64,000 nucleotides of DNA, taken from contig JACCGJ010016073.1 of the NCBI GenBank assembly GCA_013407085.1, forward strand, positions 85,969-149,968, written 5' to 3'. Both the position numbers and the translations under genes were made by a program. How positions within the stretch are numbered: the first letter of the stretch is position 1; the number at the start of each line of letters is the position of its first letter. Origin of the DNA: Atriophallophorus winterbourni (lineage: Eukaryota > Platyhelminthes > Trematoda > Plagiorchiida > Microphallidae). Below the pieces are notes generated by a model. The model made no database searches. It was not told the DNA's origin and worked only from the letters and a program-made list of their open reading frames with translations. This document shows, one piece after another, positions 51,101 through 60,163 of the stretch.

Positions 51101-54100
51101 CAATCATTAATCGCTCGCTAAACCTCATCTAGTTATCTCCACTTGGTGAAAATTGTTGGTTCAAAACATTTGGTAGGTTCTACATGTAGGGGATGTGAGT
51201 AGTATTTAGAGTGGTCTTTTCGTCATCAAGCGCATTTTCATCGTTCACCAATCTTTAGTATTATTCTATAAATTCGATTCGGTTTCTCCTCAAACATTTT
51301 TGAGGAGAAACCGCTGTTTTATTCTTTAAACAATGGGTCACTTCAATAGTGTTGACCGATATCCTCCGTTTTTTAATTTGGTTGGATTTTAATATGACTC
51401 GTGTGTCTACTACTATTGAAAGCGGAAATGCTGCGCTGGAAGCATACCTTTGCATTGCTTCGAGGTTTAACATTTCTCTCGAAAACTAATTTTCATTATC
51501 GACATAAGGGTGTCAACCTGGAGGAATTCAGTATAGGGACATAAAGGCGGGTAATATGAACAACCCTTAACCTGTTTATCTCAGATAAACCCATCTACCT
51601 TAACGCGGCCGAAATCGTATGCCTGATTTTGTCCTGTTGGTTAGGTTTTACTTTGCTTAGCTCTATTCAAATGATCTTGTTTTTAACCACGTAACTTCGC
51701 TCCCTTTAAGTGTTGCTGTACACGGTTTGTTGACGGAAATCTACGGTCAATTGATCGAATAATTGTTTGTCTTTTTTGTTATTGCTACACACCCTGCATT
51801 TGCTAGCTTGTGATATTTTCAAAACTTAGCCGAAAATATTAGACGGTCAGCACTATACGATTTCTATTTTACCAAACGGAAGGCCCTTCCTCTGTGGTTG
51901 ATTATCGAAACCTAGCAACAGGAATGCATTTGCGCTATGAAAGCTTCCACACAATAATCCCCACGAATGTTACAGTTCAACTGGAGCACAAATATCGAAT
52001 TGGACTTTATCTTAGGTGTTAGCTTGAATTAAAACGCCGACGGCTCATTGTTAGTATTACAGCTCTTACTGGTAATCACTTGCAACTTCTCAATTCCTTG
52101 TCGGGTGTCCCTATTGAATCCGTGCAAAGATAGTTCTTCGTGCACCACCCTGGCATGATCGTCCTGAAGTATGTATGTATGTATGTATGAAATCGCAGTC
52201 CTTAATCAAATCAAACTGCCGAGCCCAGACAAATATCAGGCAGTAAATATACCATTTGGTGTCGACCACTAGTTCGCCAACTTTAATCTTTGCTGTCTAT
52301 TTTTCATATTTCATCACTTGAGATTGAATGGCCTGTTGCAGAACCTTGCCCTGGTTCAGTTATTCATTTAACCGATGACGCGTATCTTCCGTGAAAGGAA
52401 AGATTGTAGTTGATCGCGTATGGCAGTTTTTTGGCCAAGTTTGTCTTCTGACCACGATGCTTCGTCGGAACAATTGTGTCAATACGTGATCAATCTCAGG
52501 TGTCTAAGAAATGCACAAACAATTGAAGTCACTGCGCTTCCTAAGATAGATGGGCGAGATTGAGATCGTTTCGTGTTTAAATCCTGTCCATTCACTGTGA
52601 TTCATTTATTTCTGACAGGAGACGTACCCTTTTGAACCACCGTTTGTCCGTATCATGTATCCTGTGATCGAAAATGGCTATGTGCTCGCGGGTGGTGCAA
52701 TTTGCATGGAACTTTTGACCAAGCAAGGCTGGTCCAGCGCTTATGATATCGAGTCGATGATTTTGCAATTGTCGGCTACTCTGACCAAGGGTATGGGCCG
52801 TATCAACTTTCGTGCGACTCAGGTCAGTTTGTTTGCTGAATCAATTGCCTAATGAGCAGACAGTTTGACTTTTGGTAATGCTTTCATATGTGTTTTGATA
52901 ATCACTTTATAAAATATGGCTGTTTATTGTGCTTGAAAGCAGTTTCATTAGCATGTGATGTGCCGTCAGGTGTGGATCGTTCGAACGTAAATATCTGCGA
53001 AAATTCATACCCCGTTCACTTCACAGGGAAGGCGCCTTGTAGAATATACAGTGGTCGTCTGCATACTAATTCGATTTGAGCTCAGCCATTCAGCCTTTGG
53101 TGAGCCGCACTAGTGATACAAAGAAATTGCAACAGAGTTGTGGTAGCTCTGTGCATGGGCCTACGAAGTGTAAATAATTTGCTCTTGATAGTTCACTAAG
53201 CAAGCATAGTGTATACCGTCTTCTTAAAGCTGTGAAGGTTGTGGAAGAGATTGTTCCTCTCGAATCGGGCTCCACGCGCCTTCGATACACTTTAATGACC
53301 GTCATCGAACGAAGAGCATCAGCAATAACCGCGCAAGCCTATGCTTCCTGCGAGCTACCTTGTCTCCCCAAAATCCACCAACTCCTCAAACTTTAAATGG
53401 TGATAGCGGCAACTCTTCGAGGTTTGATCTGTTGCGCATTTCAATAAACGTAGTATGGCCCAGTCTATATACGCCAAGGTCACCGTGCATGCGTGGCATG
53501 GTGTGTATTTGAATCAACATCGACTAGGCATTCGCGGTTAGAAGCAACCTAAGATTTATCATGACGATAGTCAGTTCATGTAATGTGTGTCTGTTTTGTT
53601 CACTGCACCTCTACTTCATCCCGCAACCCACTTCTCTCCGTTTCCATCAAATTTTGATCTGTTATTACAAGGCTGTTCAATTTAAATATGCCCGATCGCT
53701 GTTTTGTTCCTAATCCAATCGTGATACCAATATGCCAACTTGTCTATGGTTCGATATTTCCTGTGAATGAAAGATGTTTTTGTTTGCCAAAATTTGACAA
53801 GTGATTCTGGAAGTGAAATGCGAGGATGTTGAGAAAAATAAAATTTTATAATCATTGTAAAATGCTTTGACCGAAAACGTATGCTTTAGTAACTAGCTCA
53901 GCAAAATTGTGGATAATGTATCATGGACGAATTGTATAGAGATTATTTCTCACTGCTCGTTGAACTTGACTCTATTGCCTCCACTTAATGGCGGTGGATA
54001 TCCAGAAACCGTTGTGGAATGCAAGTGTTGCGTATTTGAGGAACTTATTCCATACCACCACCCATTTCGAACGCAATCCGCTTTGAAGTTGGTCGCTTGT

Positions 54101-54264
54101 GCCATGACCCTGGTGTTTTTTCCATCTTTTATTTCTAATGCCAAGCCTTCGTCTGTTTTTTACAGAATCAATATTCTCTGCGACGCGCTCAATTATCTTA
54201 TCGGGAGTTGGTTCATATTCACGAGAAACGTGGCTGGTACACTCCACCCAAAGCGGATGGCTGA
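29944..54264 (+). CDS. UBE2Q: Ubiquitin-conjugating enzyme E2 Q family, complete, ten exons
   Basis: Exons: 29944-30102, 39110-39214, 39252-39356, 39926-40053, 40625-40727, 42321-42405, 45051-45111, 50763-50856, 52619-52822 and 54166-54264. The CDS is 1143 bp for 380 residues, close to animal UBE2Q2 (about 375). All nine introns are GT-AG and phases agree at every junction. Residues 1-123 form the N-terminal RWD-like part ([35 protein letters not shown]). A Ser-rich acidic linker follows (about 124-185), then the UBC fold from [18 protein letters not shown] to the end WYTPPKADG. The likely catalytic Cys is residue 309 in [14 protein letters not shown]. The classic HPN is not seen before it, as in other UBE2Q proteins. 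The family transfers ubiquitin from E1 to substrates. The start ATG aligns with the UBE2Q2 start. Confidence 0.95.
30780..33345 (+). mobile_element. CR1-like LINE in UBE2Q intron 1 (sense)
   Basis: Three overlapping frames, each shifted from the last, carry one ORF2. 30801-31178: endonuclease with [12 protein letters not shown] and [13 protein letters not shown]. From about 31103 to 32779: linker with [11 protein letters not shown] and RT with [70 protein letters not shown] and [11 protein letters not shown]. 32725-33258: C-terminus with [22 protein letters not shown] and [11 protein letters not shown] (TTGTA)n tail lies at about 33318-33341. The N-terminal endonuclease and ORF1 are missing, and two single frame changes disable it. 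Catalytic residues are intact. Confidence 0.92.
33425..33505 (+). repeat. Short repeat G, copy 1 (UBE2Q intron 1)
   Basis: AAAGTGCCGCACAGTCAGAG, then CTGCACGCGGGCTAAGATAC, then GGTTGCCCAGGCCTAGACAG. The same blocks recur at 38255, 38650, 40200, 41480 and 45755, always on the + strand. Confidence 0.85.
33820..35400 (-). pseudogene. Second RTE-type LINE (family B), RT fragments to 3' end
   Basis: Minus-strand pieces: [20 protein letters not shown] near 35350, [20 protein letters not shown] with [12 protein letters not shown] near 35000 (RT motif A region, catalytic Asp present), [16 protein letters not shown] and [14 protein letters not shown] near 34200 (C-terminus), then a 3' UTR shared with 35625 and 42425. 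Many stops and deletions, and the YADD box is not found. Confidence 0.75.
35625..35865 (-). repeat. LINE family B 3' end
   Basis: Blocks GGCAGCTTCCTTGCGGCTTT and TATGCTTAGTGCAAGACCGC, and ATATCTGATCGCGG then CCAGCCTGGAAGACG, are shared with 42425-42570 and in part with 33820 and 45535. On the minus strand this is a degraded C-terminus (RDM-like) and the 3' UTR. Confidence 0.7.
36180..36690 (+). repeat. Interspersed repeat R, copy 2
   Basis: About 510 bp: GAAGATTCTTGGGAATTTGG, CTAGCCTTTGCACAACCAAG, TCAGGGTTTTCTCCCGGAG, AACGAGCTCCATCTGCCC, CAGTTCCGCCGGGCTCGGAG. Nearly the same order occurs at 36950-37388 and 55485-55782, and diverged at 27340. No coding motif; origin unknown. Confidence 0.85.
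36950..37388 (+). repeat. Interspersed repeat R, copy 3
   Basis: Matches 36180-36690 from the CTAGCCTTTGCACA block through GAGGCTATTTGAGACGCACG. Its right end abuts LINE family B endonuclease sequence. Confidence 0.82.
37389..38520 (-). pseudogene. LINE family B endonuclease fragment
   Basis: The minus strand encodes [20 protein letters not shown] at about 38480-38420, then after an insertion (38217-38432) [31 protein letters not shown] and [11 protein letters not shown]. The rest aligns block by block with the endonuclease of 48720-50150 (for example the GACCAAACATGCC block). Inactive. Confidence 0.75.
38217..38432 (+). mobile_element. 216-bp repeat-G insertion with target-site duplication
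   Basis: A (TG)n head followed by the repeat G core (CAAAGTGCCGCACAGTCAGA) and a purine-rich A/G tail splits LINE family B sequence. It is flanked by the 10-bp direct repeat TCATTTCTAT at 38207-38216 and 38433-38442. This supports recent mobility of the repeat G family. Confidence 0.75.
38625..38740 (+). repeat. Short repeat G, copy 3 (UBE2Q intron 1)
   Basis: GGTATGGTATGAAAGCACAA, GCAAAGTGCCGCACAGTCAG and GTCAGGTTGCCCAGGCC. Confidence 0.85.
39110..39214 (+). CDS. UBE2Q: UBE2Q exon 2
   Basis: Acceptor TTTTATCAG, donor GTTGGT. 35 codons with the conserved [11 protein letters not shown]. Phase 0 at both ends. Confidence 0.92.
39252..39356 (+). CDS. UBE2Q: UBE2Q exon 3
   Basis: Follows a 37-bp intron (39215-39251; GTTGGT to CTTACAG). 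35 codons with [19 protein letters not shown], the helical end of the N-terminal domain. Donor GTATGT. Confidence 0.9.
39926..40053 (+). CDS. UBE2Q: UBE2Q exon 4 (acidic linker)
   Basis: Acceptor CATTTAG, donor GTAAGC. Encodes a Ser-rich then acidic stretch ([32 protein letters not shown]), equivalent to the acidic linker of other UBE2Q proteins. Ends two bases into a codon. Confidence 0.88.
40185..40285 (+). repeat. Short repeat G, copy 4 (UBE2Q intron 4)
   Basis: AGCACAAGCCTGATCTAGG, AAGTGTCGCACAATC and GTCAGGTTGCCAAGGCCTAG. Confidence 0.8.
40625..40727 (+). CDS. UBE2Q: UBE2Q exon 5
   Basis: Acceptor CCTTCCAG, donor GTAATG. Encodes [20 protein letters not shown], matching the short helix before the UBC fold in the family. 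Confidence 0.9.
41452..41565 (+). repeat. Short repeat G, copy 5 (UBE2Q intron 5)
   Basis: GGTATGGTATGATATGAAAG, GCAAGCCTGATCCAGG, GACTGCACGTGGGCG, GTCAGGTTGCCCA and CTAGACAGATAT. The GTGCCGCACAG block is deleted. Confidence 0.8.
42321..42405 (+). CDS. UBE2Q: UBE2Q exon 6
   Basis: Acceptor TTCAATCAG, donor GTAAGT. Encodes [20 protein letters not shown], the first helix of the UBC fold. Confidence 0.95.
42425..42890 (-). repeat. LINE family B C-terminus and 3' end (UBE2Q intron 6)
   Basis: The minus strand encodes [14 protein letters not shown] near 42860 and [20 protein letters not shown] near 42520, then the 3' UTR block shared with 35625-35865. Stops in between. Confidence 0.72.
44132..44173 (-). 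ncRNA. Hammerhead ribozyme-like motif, core mutated (UBE2Q intron 6, antisense)
   Basis: Same layout as 61363-61404, but the core reads CTGATAA instead of CTGATGA and one stem I pair is lost. Stem II GTGC/GCAC, GAAA and GGTC are kept. The flanking monomer on its 5' side (to about 44520) is recognisable. Probably inactive. Confidence 0.75.
45051..45111 (+). CDS. UBE2Q: UBE2Q exon 7
   Basis: Acceptor CCATTTCAG, donor GTGAGT. Encodes [18 protein letters not shown], the first UBC beta strands. Split codons at both ends fit exons 6 and 8. Confidence 0.93.
45535..45620 (-). repeat. LINE family B 3' UTR fragment (UBE2Q intron 7)
   Basis: GGCAGCTTCCTTACGGCTTT and CACTCAACTTGACAACATA match 35635-35710. 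Confidence 0.65.
45735..45835 (+). repeat. Short repeat G, copy 6 (UBE2Q intron 7)
   Basis: GAAAGCACAAGCCTGATCC, AAAGTGCCGCACAGTCAGAG, GCCCAGGCCTAGACAAAT. Confidence 0.85.
45845..46140 (+). repeat. Hammerhead repeat subfamily 2, dimer (UBE2Q intron 7, sense)
   Basis: Two hammerhead-like cores 211 bp apart (CTGATGA at 45861 and 46072). The first has lost GAAA (AAAA). The spacer ends in CACAGTTTCAAGGCTCACTG, as in the array at 63395-63930. Confidence 0.75.
46066..46107 (+). ncRNA. Hammerhead ribozyme-like motif (UBE2Q intron 7, sense)
   Basis: CTGATGA (46072-46078), GGC/GCC stem II with loop AAACA, GAAA, then CCTGTT where CCGGTA is usual. The core is intact, but stem III and stem I are weakened, so activity is doubtful. 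Confidence 0.65.
46300..48625 (-). pseudogene. RTE-like LINE with internal RT deletion (UBE2Q intron 7, antisense)
   Basis: Minus strand from about 48570: [20 protein letters not shown] (endonuclease start); near 48200-47930 [33 protein letters not shown] and [12 protein letters not shown] (endonuclease end with the catalytic DH); 47640-47440 linker; then a jump to [14 protein letters not shown] and [32 protein letters not shown] near 47180 (catalytic DD); and the C-terminus [19 protein letters not shown] to ILYGEL near 46600. RT motifs 1 to A are deleted. Several stops and shifts. Same family as 22650-24085. Confidence 0.88.
48720..50150 (-). pseudogene. LINE family B endonuclease and linker (UBE2Q intron 7, antisense)
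   Basis: The frame 50120-49545 encodes [72 protein letters not shown] and VVIWGDMD (endonuclease metal-binding region). 49523-49005 gives [13 protein letters not shown], the end of the endonuclease, then [20 protein letters not shown] near 48990-48920 in the linker. The RT is missing. It lies directly upstream of the RTE-like element 46300-48625 in the same orientation. Confidence 0.85.
50763..50856 (+). CDS. UBE2Q: UBE2Q exon 8
   Basis: Acceptor AATTTTCAG, donor GTATAT. Encodes [14 protein letters not shown] and HIGLQLIFK. Confidence 0.93.
51160..51245 (+). repeat. Decayed hammerhead-repeat subfamily 2 fragment (UBE2Q intron 8)
   Basis: GTAGGGGATGTGAG, TGGTC and CATCAAGCGC match the segment just after the hammerhead at 63505-63560. 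No core remains. Confidence 0.5.
52166..52255 (+). repeat. (GTAT)n and decayed short repeat G, copy 7 (UBE2Q intron 8)
   Basis: GTATGTATGTATGTATGTAT is followed by AAATCGCAGTCC, CTGCCGAGCCCAGACAAATAT, a shortened form of repeat G with its GTAT-rich head. Confidence 0.6.
52619..52822 (+). CDS. UBE2Q: UBE2Q exon 9 (catalytic cysteine)
   Basis: Acceptor TTTCTGACAG, donor GTCAGT. 68 codons with [29 protein letters not shown] and [19 protein letters not shown], the most conserved block of the family. The active-site Cys is at 52703-52705. Confidence 0.97.
53960..54050 (+). repeat. Decayed hammerhead-repeat subfamily 2 fragment (UBE2Q intron 9)
   Basis: CCTCCACTTAATGGCGG, CCAGAAACCGTTGTGGAATG keeps the GAAACC block and the stem I partner, but the CTGATGA core is lost. 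Confidence 0.5.
54166..54264 (+). CDS. UBE2Q: UBE2Q exon 10 (stop codon)
   Basis: Acceptor TTTTTTACAG. Encodes [16 protein letters not shown] and [14 protein letters not shown], then TGA. This is the family's standard C-terminus. Confidence 0.96.
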   Translation, partial: NQYSLRRAQLSYRELVHIHEKRGWYTPPKADG

Positions 54265-55484
54265 GAATTTGGTGTTCGGATGTTGTGTGTGTGCATCACC
54301 GGATGCATTTCAGTTCTTGTAAATCTTTCTCATCCGCACAAGGTTTTACGTCTGCACACATCCACGTTCTCTTTCACACAAAAAACAGTATTTGCCGATT
54401 CTGTATCGGTTTGTTGCGGTTATTTGGTTGCAATATGTTAACCACGGTGCAACTATTTCTCTGTTGACATCCGCTCCCTTACTTTTTATTCCATCGATCT
54501 TTGTCGTCCGCGTCGTCCCATCTGGTTTAACTTGACGTGCATAATCGTGTACATGTTCCGAAACAATATTTGATCTTATACCCCGAATATGCTTCATTTC
54601 TGTTTTTATGGTCCGGGGTCGTTGAGGGCTTAGATCAATCATGATTGATGCGATCAATCAATAGATAATGCTTCACACTCAACTTGAGAGGCTTCTTCAA
54701 AATTGTGTATCTATGGTTTTTAAGCTGGTAGTTATTGCTGTTTTAGTAGCGGAGCAAGCCCAAATTCGTTTCAGAATGTCTACCCTATGAGCTGGCTCGT
54801 TGATGTGGATACTCAGAAAGGAACCCAAACATTTTGATCCACCGGAATACTTGTAGCTCGGAGATAGGATGTGGACCTCTCATCACGAAATTAGATGATA
54901 TCGTCAGCGAAAACCTCAGCAGCCCATTCTATGGGGTACCGTTTATGACCCACCTAGACCAATGTGCATTCACTAACACACCCAGCCTATCCATGTGGGC
55001 AACAAAAACACCTTGTAAAAATCAACTGCAATATGGTATGGTTTTTATGAACCAGTGATAGCCCTGCATGTCCAGAGAACCTTAACTGAAAGAATGTGGC
55101 CCAACGAATAAACATTATTGCAGAAATTGTTCTTGGCCATCTTGATTGCAGCGTTGTTTAACGAGAACAAACAAGACTGCCATCTTGAATGGATGTATAT
55201 TCTGGCAGATCGTCTGATCGTGTGCTATAGGATACCGACAAAGAACGATGGGATATTTAATGGTCGCTGATTTTATCGTCCATACCTGATACGTTCAATG
55301 GTTGTAAAACCTAGACTATCCGAGAGTAAGCTATCCGTCGGCTTTCTGTTTATGACATCCTGCCTGCGTGGGATTGCTCGCGTTTGGTGACAGCATTGTG
55401 CTATAAATATAGATGTCTGCAAACTGGTTTTATGACCTAGAGACCACGGACTGAGAGAAATGCTGATGTTCATTCGCGAGACAT
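54265..55484 (+). other. UBE2Q 3' flank; possible 3' UTR
   Basis: No coding motif. The first clear AATAAA downstream of the stop is at 55107-55112, about 845 nt away. Whether the 3' UTR reaches it cannot be told from sequence. Confidence 0.4.
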
Positions 55485-55782
55485 GAAGAGTCTTGGGAAT
55501 TTGGGTACAAAGCGGCGTCCCCAGCACTACTCGGCGTTTGTTCGCGTCAGCTTCTCTAGCCTTTGCACAACCAAGTGCGACCTGCAAGGCAGCAGGAAGT
55601 TGCCAGAAAGAGGTGGTGTGCACCAACTAACCGTCTACGAGACTGCCCCAGATTTTTCCTCAGGGTTTTCTCCCGAAGCCTTTCCCGCGATAGGGTATCT
55701 CGCAAAGCAGCGGAGGTTCAAAATCAGGGTTTTTCCTCCCCCTAGATGAACTGTCCTCTCAGCCTAACGACCTCCATCGTTC
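55485..55782 (+). repeat. Interspersed repeat R, copy 4
   Basis: GTCTTGGGAATTTGGGTACA, CTAGCCTTTGCACAACCAAG, CAGGGTTTTCTCCCGAAG, CCTAACGACCTCCATC, matching 36180-36480. It runs directly into LINE C-terminal sequence at about 55785. Confidence 0.83.
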
Positions 55783-55784
55783 GC

Positions 55785-56030
55785 GATTGTTGGGACACGT
55801 TTTGAGAATGCCTCGTCACCGGTTACCATATCAAGCCTTATTCGCAGAGGCTGGAAGATGACTGAGTGGTCAGTCCATGACGTGGCGCGCTGAGATGAAG
55901 AAACTCATCACAACGCTATGCTTAGTAGGACATATTCCTTTGTTTAGTATTTAGTTGAAGGCCTTACTAATATGGCTGCAAACCGAAGCCAGTGGCGCCA
56001 ATGTAGTTTATTGTGTGTGGTAAATTTTTA
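55785..56030 (+). pseudogene. LINE family B C-terminal fragment
   Basis: The + strand encodes RLLGHVLRMPRHRLPYQALF, AEAGRWLSGQSMTWRAEMKK and near the end LQTEASGANV-type sequence, the usual tail of this RTE-type family. Not preceded by RT. Confidence 0.75.
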
Positions 56031-58850
56031 TTCTAAATTATTCTATTATAGATGAAGGACAAAGCTTTGAAGATTTTAGAAATTTCGGCCTCATACTAAT
56101 GTAAAAAAATGAAATAATTGGTACTATAGAAAATACAAAAATATTCATACTTAAACAAGCTGCATTTTGCATCTTGGTATATTCCTTTTATCTACTTTTT
56201 GACGCGTTTATTTATCTGCTTTTTCTGCCTCGTGTTTACGGTACTTTGTCTGACTCTAGACCTTTGCTTCTTGATGATGATAATAATTTCAAACTGTCCG
56301 AAACCATTGGCTGTACATAATCGCATGGCGTGCAAATACGGATATTTTGTTGGAATCTCGACTTGTGCTGCGAACGTGTAATTTTCTGACGAAAATTCTG
56401 CTGATGCTCCTGGTCTGTCGTATGGGCCAACTGTCGGTTAGCTTTAATCAAGCTCGTGTGATAACGTCATGAAGTTCTTTGTTAGTCCGGCCTTGGTTAC
56501 TCTTAGATACTGTCTTCACATTACACGACTAATTAATTTAGATTTTTAGGAATTTTTGTCTTCTACGTCAGTCGGTAACCCAGTTAAAGTCAGGTGGTTG
56601 GTGAATCGACTTAGCACATGCAAAATGCATAACCTACTGTTATATGCGGATTTATTTGCTTTGTGTATTTTCCATTAGCTAACAAAAGCAAAATTGTTTA
56701 TCTGTTTGAGCACCCGCGCCTTATTGGTTAGACTGAATCATATTTCACGTCTATAGCTTTGAACCCATGCGTCGAAGTAAACTATACATCTTTATCCCAT
56801 CCAACCGGTTGAAAACAATCTCTGCCCTATGTATTTTTACCTGATTCCTGAACTGATCAGTAAGCAAACAAATCCCGTTTTTTCTACTTATGTTATTCGT
56901 AATTCCCATATTATTCTGTGGTTTTTGTAAAGCTACGTGCTTTTTAGACCATTAAATTGAATTGAATCGCCTACCTGACACCAAAATGACGTTTACCCGT
57001 AGTTCTAACGAGTCTGAACACTCCGCCAACGTTTTTGGTTATTCCTCAGATTGGGGATCAGTTTGCTCTTGAGGAACCCTCGTGTCCCCTCAGCATTCAT
57101 TTGTTGGCTTGTGGAAGTTCACACAAATCCAAGGGCACAGATAAGCGGGAAGTCAGACAACAAGTATTCGATTTGAATTGCTGATAAAATCTTTGGTAAC
57201 ATCAATAAGAAGCAAACTCAAATCGCCCTGGAACCTCTGTCAGATTTTCTAGCTCTCCGCTGAATGATTAGTGCTAGTCTCAGATTAAAACGCGTGCTGA
57301 ATTAACCTACGATTATTAAACACTGGAGATACAATTTGAAACTTGAGTTTAAGCCAATCAAAAGCCGGTATTATCTGACAGGTGGGGAAAGTACTTACTG
57401 ATAGCTGTTTAAACTTGATTACAGCTCTTTGGATATTGACACTAAGCATAATCCAGCATTCAAGTTCGCATCAGGTAGCAGTCTAATTTACTCAAATTCT
57501 ATCGTATTTAATAAGGTGTAATTTGTTATAGACCTAAAATAGCGTGAGATTCGAAAGACCGACCGTTTCCAATAGAGGAAAACTGTCTTTGCTAATGTCC
57601 TGGCTTCGAGTCCACTCGTCGTTTCCTTGAATTTCGTATGGTAGCAGATACGTGGTGAACGTATTTTTAATGAGGCTTCCAGTTTAGGTAATCCGCCACA
57701 CGGAATATGAGTCAAACACATCTCTCCATTCTACGGGCAGCAGTTTTCATTAACTCGAATATGTTTTACGAATGCCTATACTAGATGAGATCAACTGGTT
57801 TCTCCTAGAAATGATACCTGTTATGCCCCTCTACTCTACCATGAAGAGCCCAGTTACGCCGTAGAAATTCACGCAATTCGTCCACCAATTTCCTGCCCTT
57901 GCTTCCACGATGTTTGAAGCACGTGTTTAGTTTACAAACTGGATTTTTACCTATACATGCTGTGTGATGGCAACCAGTTGAATCTCACTCGTTAGGATGC
58001 TTAAACCAAGTTACTAGAGGTCCCGATCCATAACATTAAAGTCATGACATTCACCGTCCCTCAAACCCAGAATAGCTTATCAGCTGTTTTTCCCAGACAA
58101 GCAGGTAAATCGGCCTGTCGATCGACATGAGTAGGACTAACGTGTTTTGGTCAGTTGAATGGTCGTCTGCCATCATAAAGTTTGAGCAACAATAGCTTTA
58201 AACTGCATGGAACCAGTTATCTCGATCAAAATTTGCAAATATCGTCCTGCTTACACTTCCGTAACCAAAGCAATCGCACGCTGATTTTAAAGTTCAAGAT
58301 GCGGACAACTTGATGTCATACTATATATACGCGAACTGTGGACCTCCCCCATCGAGTTGCGAATGTGGACGACCTTCCTGGAGTGTTTTTGTAATTGTAC
58401 CCTACATGCATCCAAAACACCCATATATTCATGTGAAGTAAAAATAAAAAAGCAATCGGATGCCTCCATTTCGATTTTAAAATCGCTTTACACCTATAGC
58501 TTGGTAGAGTGTTATGATCAATATAATTCGACAAAACTATAGGTATGGTGGAAATTTTCGGAAATGCATGCAAATGTGCTTTTTTCATCATATCAGTTTT
58601 TTATAATAGCAGTGAATGCTAGATGAGACGCCCGGCGCTTCTTCTTAGAATACCCATGTGGCTAATTCCTCGAAAATATATCAGTAGCATCGTACCATTG
58701 TTGAACCTCGGTAGAACATGTTGAACAGTCTATAAATATCTACGGCCAGTAGTAGTAGACTAGTCCATTTTAACACTGTAATTCATTTTAATTGATTCTT
58801 CTGACTAGAACTTGATTGCAAAACCCGTGAGACAATTAAAACAGAACGAG
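56031..58850. other. Non-coding stretch, no gene recognised
   Basis: Short ORFs only (60-91 codons), none with known motifs or paired splice sites that I could support. No repeat family of this window was recognised. Confidence 0.45.
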
Positions 58851-58862
58851 GGAAACACATTA

Positions 58863-58872
58863 TTTATTTATT
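58863..58872 (-). promoter_or_regulatory. Candidate poly(A) signal of the minus-strand gene
   Basis: Two overlapping AATAAA on the minus strand, about 200 nt downstream of the stop at 59071. Confidence 0.55.
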
Positions 58873-59070
58873 AGGATACTATGAATTTTGATTTAGCTTT
58901 TATAAGCCAAACATTTGGATCCACCTTTCTCTGTCAACTGCAAAAAGAAACATCATAGATAGTTGAAAACTTACGCTTGTTCGATTTGCATTTCCAGTTC
59001 ATCTGATTGTCACAAGAGGCTTTAGTTTCAAATTTGCCCTTAGTTTCTCTATTAAAAATTGACGGAATTA

Positions 59071-59460
59071 TCAAGACCCACTTTGCTCCGATACCTCGTT
59101 TTCTACAAATGATCGGAGTGATTTGATCGATCGAATTGTGTTCTCTTGTTCCCTCTCTAGTTGTCGTTTCGCCTCATACAATGCCCGACTATCTGGCGGA
59201 GGGAAACGTACCATAGCTGGGGCTTGTGGCCTTTTCTTTTCCAAATACAATTCACTTTCTCCGCCAAGACGTCCTGGATTGCAACGAACCTGTCTGGGAG
59301 AGTAACCGCCTATCCCATGCACTTCTTCGATCCACTTAAAATCATTTGATTCTTCCAGCTGACGTAACCGTTCTTCCTTGCCTTCCACCAGGGAGGAAAT
59401 TTGTGCTCGTTCTTCTGCATTTACCTTCACTACTGATTCTGGCTTGGTACTTGCTTCATG
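59071..59460 (-). CDS. Last coding exon of an unidentified, probably coiled-coil gene
   Basis: An open minus-strand stretch with acceptor CTATTTCAG just before 59460 and stop TGA at 59073-59071. It encodes 129 residues, very charged: EERAQISSLVEGKEERLRQL, then DFKWIEEVHGIGGYSPRQV, PAMVRFPPPDSRAL and EAKRQLEREQENTIRSIKSL. The Glu/Lys/Arg-rich parts suggest coiled coil, with a Pro/Gly-rich middle. I do not recognise the family. In the 3' UTR a 37-bp GT-AG intron can be drawn (58974-58938). A 33-bp GT-AG intron at 59081-59049 is also possible and would replace the last residues with about 16 others. The open frame also runs upstream of the acceptor to 59544, so the exon could be longer. Confidence 0.65.
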   Translation of the reverse strand, partial: HEASTKPESVVKVNAEERAQISSLVEGKEERLRQLEESNDFKWIEEVHGIGGYSPRQVRCNPGRLGGESELYLEKKRPQAPAMVRFPPPDSRALYEAKRQLEREQENTIRSIKSLRSFVENEVSEQSGS

Positions 59461-60163
59461 CTGAAATAGATTAGTTGCACGGTACTCAAGGTTCAATTGA
59501 TCTTTGACGAAAATCAAATGTCGGATACACAACACCGAAATCATTTATCATAGAAAATTAGAATCAGATCTAACAGAATGACTGAAAAGATCACTAATGA
59601 AATGTGAAATTTATTCAGAACAAGATTCTTCAGCTGCTTTCCTAATGTGGATAATTTTATTGAAGATTCGTCAAATGCTTCATTTAGTATAATTAAATAA
59701 ACTGCTAGTGAATATATATGAGGTAAAATATTGTCCTCGAAAGACTGGAAACATTTAAAGGGATACTGAGCATCCTGGGGATAACTTCATGTAACAACTC
59801 ATTTTGCGAATTTATTTCTATTTAACTTTTTTAAAAACCGTAGTTTTCCGTGTGAGACCCATAATTTCAGTAAATAATTCATCTCTAAAAAATTACTGGC
59901 TTGGCGATGTCTATATTCCCCTCGATTTCAAAAGAGTGCAACTTATATTGTTTGTATTCATCTGTTTGCTTGGTACAATAAGTTTTAAAATATCAGTGAT
60001 AAGCAAAGAAAAACTTTAAAGTCACTGTTAAACAAACGAATACAAGTTGTGTAAAACCGTTGTGGAATGGGTTCAGAGAATGTGACCTCGCCAGAAACGT
60101 ATTTTAACCAAACTTTCTTATCACTTTAACCTCGCCATTGTTTCATAACTTTCATGCATATAC

